Source: Bog-159 sp035541265
Lineage (GTDB): Bacteria; Acidobacteriota; Terriglobia; Bryobacterales; Bryobacteraceae
NCBI GenBank assembly: GCA_035541265.1
Contig: DATKNQ010000310.1
Location: 1-8,265 of the forward strand
DNA length: 8,265 bases
Direction of reading: 5' to 3'
Shown here: positions 1 through 6,281 of the stretch, piece by piece
Position numbering within the stretch: position 1 is the first letter of the stretch
How the letters are laid out: each line of letters starts with the position of its first letter
Notes under the pieces: generated by a model
What the model was told of the DNA's origin: nothing
Databases searched by the model: none
Seen by the model: only the letters and a program-made list of their open reading frames with translations
Translations under genes and position numbers: made by a program

Positions 1-624
1 GGATGCGCTGATGATCGACTGCGGCTCGCGATAGAGCAGCGCCCGCAGACCAGCCGGAAGCACGAATGACGCCAGGAAATCGCGGTCCAGGCTCTCGCCG
101 CCGATCACGTACAGCTTGCTGCCTTCCACTGTCGCGACACGCACCGCGACCAGTGCCAGCGCCTTGTCGTTGGGCAGCTCTTCGCGCTTCAGGAAAGGCT
201 CCTGCGCGTTCCAGTCGTCGCGCTGCGTCACCCAGTTTTCCTGATAGAGGAAGCGCGCCGGCCACTGCGCCGAAGAAATAATGCTGCCCGTGGCGGAGAC
301 CAGCTCCAGAAAATCGAGGTTATGCGCCGCGGCCAGCGGTTGCGCAGCGTCGACGTATGCCGCCGGGTCGGCGTCCGGACGGCTGAGCGCGATCACCATT
401 TCGCGCGTGCTATCCGCGCCGGCGATTTCTTCGACGTGCCGGGCGATCTCGCGCTGGCGGCGCAGATACTCCTGCCGGAATTGCGCGGTGAGTGCGGCGA
501 CCCGCTGTTGATCGTCCCGCTCGAAGGTGCGGCTGGTGGTTGTAGACACGATCGCGCCCACAAAAACAACCGCCAGCACGACGGCCAGCGCGACGATCAG
601 CAACAGACGGGTTCGGAACGTCAT
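1..624 (-). CDS. Membrane-anchored sensor protein, probable sensor histidine kinase (N-terminal 208 residues; runs off the window)
   Basis: The reading frame is open from the ATG at 624 to base 1, giving 208 residues with the C-terminus missing. Residues 1-6 are short and basic (MTFRTR), residues 7-27 form a hydrophobic membrane segment, residues 31-70 are charged and helical, and residues 75-195 look like an extracytoplasmic sensor domain (for example LDFLELV at 103-109 and LYVIGG at 171-176). No second membrane segment, HAMP, kinase or cyclase domain is reached, so the output domain is inferred. I favour a histidine kinase because similar N-termini precede HAMP and kinase domains in Acidobacteriota proteins I recall. 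A diguanylate cyclase or chemoreceptor is possible. The start is supported by GGGAG at 632-636, seven bases upstream, and by an ATGA overlap with the stop of the solute-binding protein gene, which implies translational coupling. Confidence 0.72.
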   Translation of the reverse strand, partial: MTFRTRLLLIVALAVVLAVVFVGAIVSTTTSRTFERDDQQRVAALTAQFRQEYLRRQREIARHVEEIAGADSTREMVIALSRPDADPAAYVDAAQPLAAAHNLDFLELVSATGSIISSAQWPARFLYQENWVTQRDDWNAQEPFLKREELPNDKALALVAVRVATVEGSKLYVIGGESLDRDFLASFVLPAGLRALLYREPQSIISAS

Positions 625-1925
625 GGCGCTGCTCCCGCGAGCCAGACGTTTTCGAATCGCCATTCGCCCGCGCGCGTGACCGGAGGCGGCGCATAAACGC
701 GCACGCGGGCAGCGGCGCCGTACTCGTCAGGCACGTAGAAAAGCGGGATCACGCGGTCGCCATCGAGCAGCTTGCGTTCGGCGTCGTAAAGCGCGGCGAC
801 GGTGAAAGCGGTCGCGGGCGTTTCCAGCTTGAGAGCCGCGGCGAGTGCCGTCAGGGCGCGCGCGGGACTCACCGAAGGCAACCGGATTTCGGCCAGCCGC
901 AGCGCCGCCTGCGCATTCTGCGCGGAGACTTGCACCGTGATTCCGGCATCACGCGCATTGACGGCGATGCGATCGGCCAACGCACGGGATGCCGGAATGG
1001 CCGGATCGTAGCTCAGAGAAACCGTGCGCGCGGCGGCCTGCAGCGCGGTAGTGAGCGAGCGTGCGCGGGCCAGATCCTGCTCGGTGGGAAAGGCGAAGGC
1101 GTACCCGCTGATCCATTGCGGCAGCAGCGCGGCTGTGATTTCGCCCTGCTTCTGCAGCAGCACCGTGTGCATGGCCGCGCGGTCTATGGAGAGCGCCAGA
1201 GCTTCGCACAAGCGCGAGTCTGGTGCACATCGGAGGGCGATCAGGTTAACGGCGCCGGACGTCCAGATAGCCCGGCCATGCGCCGAGGCGCGGCGGACAT
1301 CGGCGGGCGCGAGTTCCGCGACGTCGATCTTACCCAGCTCGAGGTCGGCGAATTGATCGCGCAGCGCGCGGCCCAATTGAATATCGATCGCGTCGAGAAA
1401 CGGCCGGCCCCCCCAGTAATCTTCGTTGGCTGCGAACGCAGCGTGGTGGCCGGGATCGAACGCGGTGAGGCGGAATGGGCCAGTGCCGAGATTGTCACGG
1501 CCCATAATGCGAGCATCGTGCGCGAGGACCAGCAGCAGGTCGGGAACCGGACGATCGGCGCGAATCGTAACGGTTTCGCCGTTGCCCCCAAGCGCCATCC
1601 CCGGCAGAGCTTCTTCGAGCGACGCGACCACCGCGGCCGCGCTGAGCGGCGATCCATCGTGGAAGCGGACTCCCGGCCGCAAGTTGAATTGCCAGCGCCG
1701 GAACGCGGTGTCATGCTGCCAGCTCACCGCTAGGCAGGGCTGCGCGACGCCTGAGGCGTCCAGCCGCACCAGGGTCTCGAATGCCAGAGATGCAAGAGGG
1801 CCGCTATCGGGAGTGGCGGACCGCATCTCGATACGCAGCGTTCCGCCGTAATGCGGCCGCGTAGCGGCGCCGCACAACGCCGCCGCGCTAAGAACCGCAA
1901 GCGGGAGCCAGTGTAAAGGCCGCAT
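621..1925 (-). CDS. Extracellular solute-binding protein, family 5 (DppA/OppA-like), short form
   Basis: This 434-residue protein has a signal-peptide-like start (MRPLHW, then a hydrophobic run at residues 7-21) and should act in the periplasm. Family-5 peptide/nickel-binding landmarks occur in order: HYGGTLRIE at 25-33, WQFNLRPGVRFHDG at 78-91, GTGPFRL at 147-153, EDYWGGRPFLD at 168-178, ALSIDRAAM at 244-252 and a late IPLFYVPDEYG at 393-403. It is about 100 residues shorter than usual for DppA/OppA, so part of the ligand-closing lobe is probably reduced. A cysteine sits at residue 18, but the preceding Leu breaks a normal lipobox. The frame stays open upstream to 2234, yet the ATG at 1925 is preferred because it begins the signal peptide. 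The gene overlaps its upstream neighbour by 38 bp and the sensor gene by 4 bp. No permease or ATPase is adjacent, so a sensing role is inferred. The ligand is unknown. Confidence 0.88.
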   Translation of the reverse strand: MRPLHWLPLAVLSAAALCGAATRPHYGGTLRIEMRSATPDSGPLASLAFETLVRLDASGVAQPCLAVSWQHDTAFRRWQFNLRPGVRFHDGSPLSAAAVVASLEEALPGMALGGNGETVTIRADRPVPDLLLVLAHDARIMGRDNLGTGPFRLTAFDPGHHAAFAANEDYWGGRPFLDAIDIQLGRALRDQFADLELGKIDVAELAPADVRRASAHGRAIWTSGAVNLIALRCAPDSRLCEALALSIDRAAMHTVLLQKQGEITAALLPQWISGYAFAFPTEQDLARARSLTTALQAAARTVSLSYDPAIPASRALADRIAVNARDAGITVQVSAQNAQAALRLAEIRLPSVSPARALTALAAALKLETPATAFTVAALYDAERKLLDGDRVIPLFYVPDEYGAAARVRVYAPPPVTRAGEWRFENVWLAGAAP

Positions 1926-2982
1926 AGCGTCCGGTTTCCAGATCGCGCGAGACAGCGGTGGCCGCTTTGCCCGCGGACCACAGTGCGGTAACCGGCCCTG
2001 CAAATTCGACCGCGGGGCCGGCTGGACTTGCTGCATTGCCGATGAGCTCGTAGGGCTGGATCGCATCCGGTTCGGCAAGGCCGGTGGGCCGGGTCGCCAG
2101 AATGCGCGCTCCGCACGGCGTCTGGATCCCGGCGATGTCGCTGCCCCATTGATCGATGTTGCCGGCCGCCTCCCACGCGTGCGTGTAGATGCGCGCGCGG
2201 CCGTCGGTCCCCGCCAGAATCCATGCGTCGCCATCGGGCGCGGCGCTGTAGAATGGCGGCACGTCGCGCGCGCCGCCGGGTTCTACATCGATGTGGCCCG
2301 TGAAGAAATTGCGTGCGGGCGCGAACACCGCGATGGCCGCGGGGCCCAGCAGCCAGGCGTCCTGCGACTCGCCGCATTCAAGAGTTAGCTGCGGCGCTAT
2401 GCTGCCCCGGCAGACCGTTCCCGGCAACCAGACCGTGAACGCGGAACCGTTGACGGAAAGCCGCCCGCGCAGGTCGCGTGGCCATGCCTGTCCGGTTGTA
2501 ACGGGCATCGATTGTTCCGTGCCGGCGCGAACCAGCAGTACGCGCGCACCGTCGAGCACCAGAGTCGCATCTCCGGTTTCGACTGCGTCGAGGATGGGTT
2601 GATCCTGCTCCCACAGCAGTTTCTTCTCGAGGGTCACGCGTCCTGAGTCTGGCCTGGCGGCCGTCGAATTGGCGGCGCTGCGCGCCCACGACTCCAGCAG
2701 GACCTGCCGCGTGCCGCCGCGCTCGATCTCGGCCAGCAGGATGTATTGGGTCAGGTTCTCGGAGATCGTTAACGCGACTTCCGCGCTCGCGGTGCCCGCC
2801 GTTTTCAGTTCCGATTCGAATGCCTGCTGGATCTCAGCAGATTCGCCGGGGCCGAGCGTCGACAGATTGCGCACGCTGAGGACGACCGGCTCGTGCGCCA
2901 CCGCATTGGCGACGCTGCGCGCCAGATCGTGCGCGGCGCCGGAAAGATCGAGTGCCAGCAAGGCAAGAAAGAGCGGGCTCAA
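1888..2982 (-). CDS. Putative exported protein of unknown function, first gene of the sensor cluster
   Basis: I do not recognise the family. From a TTG at 2982 the product is 364 residues. Residues 2-16 are hydrophobic (SPLFLALLALDLSG), like a weak signal peptide without a basic N-terminus. Residues 30-100 look like a compact alpha/beta domain with VVLSVRNLS at 33-41 and ALTISENL at 70-77. Residues 175-362 are rich in short beta strands, Gly and Trp, with blade-like pieces such as DAWILAGTDGRARIYT at 252-267, which suggests a propeller or beta-sandwich. Four cysteines (191, 203, 290, 362) could form two disulfides in the periplasm. The frame also offers ATG codons at 3051 and 3048, but those would overlap the divergent lyase start and give an N-terminus with no leader. 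The TTG has no clear Shine-Dalgarno sequence. The 3' end overlaps the solute-binding protein gene by 38 bp, so the two are probably co-translated. Confidence 0.7.
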   Translation of the reverse strand: MSPLFLALLALDLSGAAHDLARSVANAVAHEPVVLSVRNLSTLGPGESAEIQQAFESELKTAGTASAEVALTISENLTQYILLAEIERGGTRQVLLESWARSAANSTAARPDSGRVTLEKKLLWEQDQPILDAVETGDATLVLDGARVLLVRAGTEQSMPVTTGQAWPRDLRGRLSVNGSAFTVWLPGTVCRGSIAPQLTLECGESQDAWLLGPAAIAVFAPARNFFTGHIDVEPGGARDVPPFYSAAPDGDAWILAGTDGRARIYTHAWEAAGNIDQWGSDIAGIQTPCGARILATRPTGLAEPDAIQPYELIGNAASPAGPAVEFAGPVTALWSAGKAATAVSRDLETGRYAAFTLAPACGS

Positions 2983-3022
2983 ATCATCATCATCGCACGG
3001 GGTGGCGGACGCCGCTCCGTCC

Positions 3023-3026
3023 GGAG
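3023..3026 (+). promoter_or_regulatory. Ribosome binding site for the lyase GTG start
   Basis: GGAG lies 11 bases before the GTG at 3038. The spacing is long but usable. It matters because the frame is open far upstream (to 2669), and this site together with the family-typical N-terminus places the start at the GTG. Confidence 0.5.
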
Positions 3027-3037
3027 ATACTGTACTT

Positions 3038-4402
3038 GTGAAGACCATCATCGAGCCATTCCGGATCAAGAGCGTGGAACCGCTGCACCAGACTACGCGC
3101 GAGGAGCGCGCGCGGCTGCTCGAAGCCGCCGGTTACAACCTGTTCCTGATTGCAGCGAAAGATATCCTGATCGACCTGCTCACCGATTCCGGGACCAGCG
3201 CCATGTCGACCGCGCAGTGGGCGGCGCTGATGCGCGGCGACGAATCGTATGCCGGCAGCGAGAGCTTCTTCCGCATGAAGCGCGTGGTGGACGATCTGAC
3301 GGGCTTCCGCCACATGATTCCCACGCACCAGGGGCGCGCCGCGGAACGCATTCTTTTCACCGTGATGTGCCGTCCGGGGCACGTGGTCCCCAACAACACA
3401 CATTTCGATACCACGCGCGCCAATATCGAATTCACCGGCGCGCGGGCTGTGGATCTACCCATCCCAGAGGCCGCCGACACGCAGGCGCGCCTCGATTTCA
3501 AGGGCAACATGGATGTGGCAGCGCTCGGGCGCCTGATCGTCGAAACCGGCGCGGAGCACATCCCACTCGTGATGCTGACCGTTACCAACAATTCGGGCGG
3601 CGGCCAGCCGGTGTCGATGGCGAACATTGAGGCCGTGCGTGCGGTGACGGCGCGCTACCGTATTCCCCTTTATCTGGACGCCTGCCGTTTCGCGGAGAAT
3701 GCCTGGTTTATCCAGCAGCGCGAGCCCGGCTACGCGGATTGGACGCCGAAACGCATCGCCCAAAAGATGTTTTCGCTGGCGGACGGATGCACGTTTTCCG
3801 CGAAGAAGGATGCTTTCGCCAACATCGGCGGATTTCTATCTACAAACGACGACCGCCTGGCGGTGCAGGAGACCAACCTGCTAATTCTGACGGAAGGCTT
3901 TCCGACTTACGGCGGCCTGGCCGGGCGCGACCTGGAAGCCATTGCGGTGGGCCTCGAAGAAGTGCTCGATCCGGATTACCTGCGCTATCGCATCGTGTCC
4001 ACCGAGTACCTGGGACGTCACATCGCTGATCACGGCGTGCCCATTGTGGAGCCGCCCGGCGGCCATGCCATCTACATCGATGCGGCGCGCATGCTGCCGC
4101 ATATTCCACGCGCGCAGTTTCCGGGACAGGCCTTGGCGGTGGAGTTGTACCGGCATGCGGGCATCCGCTCGGTGGAGATCGGATCGGTCATGTTCGGCGA
4201 TCAGGCGCGGCACGAGTTACTGCGGCTGGCGATTCCGCGGCGCGTCTATACGCAGAGTCACATCGATTATGTAGTGGAGGCGATCCTGGAAGTGAACGCG
4301 CGCAAAGACGAGATTCGCGGCCTCGAAATCGCCGAGGAGCCTCCGTTCCTGCGGCACTTCAGTGCGCGTTTCCGCCCCGCATCCATTCTAGCGTCTGCCT
4401 GA
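3038..4402 (+). CDS. tnaA: Tryptophanase-type PLP-dependent beta-eliminating lyase (tryptophanase/tyrosine phenol-lyase family)
   Basis: The cytoplasmic enzyme should use pyridoxal phosphate to split an aromatic amino acid into pyruvate, ammonia and indole (or phenol). It is 454 residues, close to tyrosine phenol-lyase (456). Conserved features include EPFRIKSVEP at 6-15, LLTDSGT at 47-53, monovalent-cation Glu69, Tyr71, Arg100, Asp214 and Arg217, and SAKKD with the PLP lysine at Lys257. Residues that separate the two activities are of the tryptophanase kind: Asp124 (Thr in tyrosine phenol-lyase), Val379 (Met), Ile381 (Arg) and His440 (Phe448). Tryptophan is therefore the inferred substrate, although much of the backbone (NIGGFL, GVPIVEP, IPRRVYT) reads like tyrosine phenol-lyase. 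The GTG start is supported by GGAG at 3023-3026 and by the conserved N-terminus beginning directly after it. No TnaC-like leader peptide or tryptophan permease is adjacent. The 3' end overlaps the convergent SDR gene by 44 bp. Confidence 0.9.
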   Translation: MKTIIEPFRIKSVEPLHQTTREERARLLEAAGYNLFLIAAKDILIDLLTDSGTSAMSTAQWAALMRGDESYAGSESFFRMKRVVDDLTGFRHMIPTHQGRAAERILFTVMCRPGHVVPNNTHFDTTRANIEFTGARAVDLPIPEAADTQARLDFKGNMDVAALGRLIVETGAEHIPLVMLTVTNNSGGGQPVSMANIEAVRAVTARYRIPLYLDACRFAENAWFIQQREPGYADWTPKRIAQKMFSLADGCTFSAKKDAFANIGGFLSTNDDRLAVQETNLLILTEGFPTYGGLAGRDLEAIAVGLEEVLDPDYLRYRIVSTEYLGRHIADHGVPIVEPPGGHAIYIDAARMLPHIPRAQFPGQALAVELYRHAGIRSVEIGSVMFGDQARHELLRLAIPRRVYTQSHIDYVVEAILEVNARKDEIRGLEIAEEPPFLRHFSARFRPASILASA

Positions 4403-5309
4403 TGCCGTCGTCGTAACTGGTCTTATGTACCGTGCCTAACTTATGCAGTAACTTGTCATCGTCAAGTAAGACCGGCGTCTCCTGCAGATACAACATCTCC
4501 GGCACTTCCCGTATGAGCGGGTTAAACCAGCCCATAACGCGCAACATGGTGCGGCCCACGCTGCGGAACTTGGGCTCCCGCCCGAGCTGCTGGTAGATCT
4601 TCTGGATGAATCCAAGCGCGCTGATTTCGCCCGGTCCCGCTAAGTGCCAGGCCCCGCCGTAGCAATCGTCGCGCGCGGCCAGTTCCGCGATCACCGGCCC
4701 GGCGTCCGGTACGAAAACGAACTCGTGTGGCGTGTTGGCGGGCCCCATCCAGTTGGCGGTTTTATTGGCCACGGCCGCTTCGAAGATCATACTGGCGAGG
4801 CTGTGAGTATACGGCCCGTAGAAATCGGGCAGCCGGACGATCATGCTCTGGAACGCACCGCGTTCGCCTGCCGCCATCAGGATGTCTTCCTGCTCCTTGC
4901 GTAGTTGCCCTTTCACCGAAACAGGAACGCGCGGATGCGTTTCGGCGACCCGCTTGGTTTGCGGCACGCCGTAGCTATAGACGCCGGTCACCAGCAGGAA
5001 TCGTTTGACGCCGGCGGCCGCAGCGGCGTCGACGGCCACGCGCATCAACTTGGGATAGAGTTGGAACTCGGTGTAAGTAACTCCCAGCGCGTAGATGATC
5101 GTATCTACGCCATGCAATGCCTGTTGCGCTCCGCCCGCGTCTGACAAATCGGCCGCCACGATCTCCGCGTTCGCCAGCTTTCCGAAAGCCGCTTGGAGCT
5201 TGCTGGACGTGCGCCCCACGGCACGAAACGGAATGCCGCGGTGATCTAATTCGATCCCCACATACCGGCCAATCGGCCCGGCCGCACCAAGAATCGCTAC
5301 CTGATCCAT
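4359..5309 (-). CDS. Atypical SDR / NAD(P)-binding epimerase-like protein
   Basis: This is a 316-residue cytoplasmic protein with an N-terminal Rossmann fold. The beta1 strand and nucleotide loop read VAILGAAGPIG (4-14, GxxGxxG), followed by an acidic ADL at 53-55, a TIIYALG strand at 70-76 and RFLLVTGVYSYG at 103-114. Later parts resemble NAD-dependent epimerase and NmrA-like proteins (VRLPDFYGP at 158-166, HEFVFVPD at 195-202, AWHLAGPG at 220-227). Where extended SDRs carry YGxxK, this protein has KGQLR at 133-137, so both catalytic residues appear replaced. It may bind a nucleotide without classic epimerase chemistry, or act on a sugar, lipid or quinone-linked substrate. The ligand cannot be told from the sequence. 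The ATG at 5309 is chosen because the Rossmann strand starts immediately after it. An in-frame ATG at 5339 would run into ftsY. No Shine-Dalgarno sequence precedes the start. Confidence 0.85.
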   Translation of the reverse strand: MDQVAILGAAGPIGRYVGIELDHRGIPFRAVGRTSSKLQAAFGKLANAEIVAADLSDAGGAQQALHGVDTIIYALGVTYTEFQLYPKLMRVAVDAAAAAGVKRFLLVTGVYSYGVPQTKRVAETHPRVPVSVKGQLRKEQEDILMAAGERGAFQSMIVRLPDFYGPYTHSLASMIFEAAVANKTANWMGPANTPHEFVFVPDAGPVIAELAARDDCYGGAWHLAGPGEISALGFIQKIYQQLGREPKFRSVGRTMLRVMGWFNPLIREVPEMLYLQETPVLLDDDKLLHKLGTVHKTSYDDGIRQTLEWMRGGNAH

Positions 5310-5312
5310 GAT

Positions 5313-5321
5313 TGCTACAAT
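5313..5321 (+). promoter_or_regulatory. Extended -10 promoter element for ftsY
   Basis: TGCTACAAT matches the extended -10 pattern TGnTAtAAT at all but one consensus position. It sits in the 21-bp gap between the divergent SDR and ftsY genes. A start seven bases after it falls at about A5328, only three bases before the ftsY ATG, and no Shine-Dalgarno sequence exists there. A leaderless or near-leaderless mRNA is implied. No good -35 element is seen, as is common for extended -10 promoters. Confidence 0.5.
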
Positions 5322-5322
5322 A
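5317..5322 (-). promoter_or_regulatory. Possible -10 element for the divergent SDR gene
   Basis: On the minus strand these bases read TATTGT, four of six matching TATAAT. Initiation seven bases on would fall at about 5310-5309, on the SDR ATG itself. It overlaps the ftsY -10 element almost completely. The match is weak and no -35 element is visible. Confidence 0.25.
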
Positions 5323-5330
5323 GTCCCAAA

Positions 5331-6281
5331 ATGATCCAAACGCTATTCGGATCGGTCGAGCAAGAGCCGTCTCTGCTGGAGCGCTTGAAGAGCGGCGTGG
5401 AAAAAACCCGCGCCGGTCTGGTCACGCGGCTGGAAGACATGCTGCAAGGCGCCAAGCAGATCGACGCCGATTTGCTCGACGAACTGGAGTTCACGCTCAT
5501 CAGCTCCGACATCGGCGTGCGCACGACCGAAGAGATCCTGGACCGTATTCGCGAGCGCGTCGACCGCAGCATGGTAGGCGATGCCGCCGAGATCGAAAAT
5601 CTCATCCGCGAGCATTTACTCGAAATCCTGCAGGCTTCGGAGCGTCCCATGCCGCGCGTGGCGCAGCCGCCGGCGGTGATCCTGGTTGTGGGAGTGAACG
5701 GCTCCGGCAAGACCACCACCATCGGCAAGCTGACGCAACGTTTCCGCGCCGAGCAACGCAGCGTGTTGTTGTGCGCGGCCGACACGTTTCGCGCGGCGGC
5801 GATCGAGCAGTTGGAGATCTGGGGCCAGCGGACGGGCACCGACGTCATCCGTCAGAATCAAGGCGCCGACCCGAGCGCCGTGTTATTCGATGCGCTGCAA
5901 TCGGCGCGCGCCCGCAAGGTCGACTACGTGATCGTGGATACCGCCGGCCGCCTGCAGACGAAAGCCAATCTGATGGCCGAGCTCGAGAAAATGCGCCGCA
6001 CCGCCGCGCGCGTGATTCCCGATGCGCCGCATGAGGTGCTGCTGGTGCTCGACGCCACCACTGGCCAGAACGGCCTGGAGCAGGCGCGCAAGTTTACCGA
6101 AACATCCGGCGTGACGGGCATCGTGCTGACGAAGCTCGATGGCACCGCGAAGGGCGGCATCGTTATCGCCATCGCGCGCGAGTTGAACCTGCCCATCCGT
6201 TATGTGGGCGTCGGCGAGAAGGCTGAGGATCTGCTGCCGTTCGATCCGGAAAAGTTCATCGCATCCTTATTTGAAAAATGA
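5331..6281 (+). CDS. ftsY: Signal recognition particle receptor FtsY
   Basis: FtsY is the SRP-receptor GTPase that docks ribosome-nascent-chain/SRP complexes at the membrane and pairs with Ffh during co-translational targeting. This copy is 316 residues: an N domain (about 13-105, helical, with DADLLDELEFTLISSDIG at 45-62) followed by the G domain. G-domain motifs are GVNGSGKTTT (121-130), DTFRAAA (151-157), DTAGR (203-207), TKLDG (267-271) and the closing GVGEKAEDLLPFD (293-305). The long acidic A domain of the E. coli protein is absent, as in many bacteria, so membrane contact would rely on the short N-terminal helix. The start has no Shine-Dalgarno sequence, and an extended -10 element lies just upstream. 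The stop overlaps the ribD start (ATGA), so ftsY heads a ftsY-ribD-ribE operon. Confidence 0.97.
   Translation: MIQTLFGSVEQEPSLLERLKSGVEKTRAGLVTRLEDMLQGAKQIDADLLDELEFTLISSDIGVRTTEEILDRIRERVDRSMVGDAAEIENLIREHLLEILQASERPMPRVAQPPAVILVVGVNGSGKTTTIGKLTQRFRAEQRSVLLCAADTFRAAAIEQLEIWGQRTGTDVIRQNQGADPSAVLFDALQSARARKVDYVIVDTAGRLQTKANLMAELEKMRRTAARVIPDAPHEVLLVLDATTGQNGLEQARKFTETSGVTGIVLTKLDGTAKGGIVIAIARELNLPIRYVGVGEKAEDLLPFDPEKFIASLFEK

Noticed and set aside
930..1733. Long plus-strand open frame opposite the solute-binding protein gene
   Set aside because: High GC leaves antisense frames open. The translation shows no family motif, while the minus strand carries a full set of family-5 motifs.
1863..1877. 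Lipoprotein signal around Cys18 of the solute-binding protein
   Set aside because: The residue before the Cys is Leu, which does not fit the lipobox, where Gly, Ala or Ser is expected. Ordinary signal peptidase cleavage is more likely.
1926..2234. N-terminal extension of the solute-binding protein to an ATG at 2234
   Set aside because: The extension is Arg/Pro-rich shadow sequence over the upstream unknown gene, and it would bury the signal peptide that begins at the ATG at 1925.
3006..3026. Small inverted repeats (CGGAC/GTCCG and CTCCG/CGGAG) between the unknown gene and the lyase
   Set aside because: Five-base arms in GC-rich DNA are expected by chance, and the two pairs compete with each other. 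They are not enough to call an operator or terminator.
3026..3031. GATACT as a -10 element for the lyase
   Set aside because: Only four of six bases match, there is no TGn extension and no -35 element, and it would leave the GGAG site outside the transcript.
2669..3037. N-terminal extension of the lyase to 2669
   Set aside because: The added residues lie antisense to the unknown gene and are unlike any lyase N-terminus. The family sequence begins right after the GTG at 3038, which has a GGAG upstream.
3038..4402. Calling the lyase a tyrosine phenol-lyase
   Set aside because: Overall similarity suggests it, but Arg381, Thr124 and Phe448 of that enzyme are replaced by the tryptophanase residues Ile, Asp and His.
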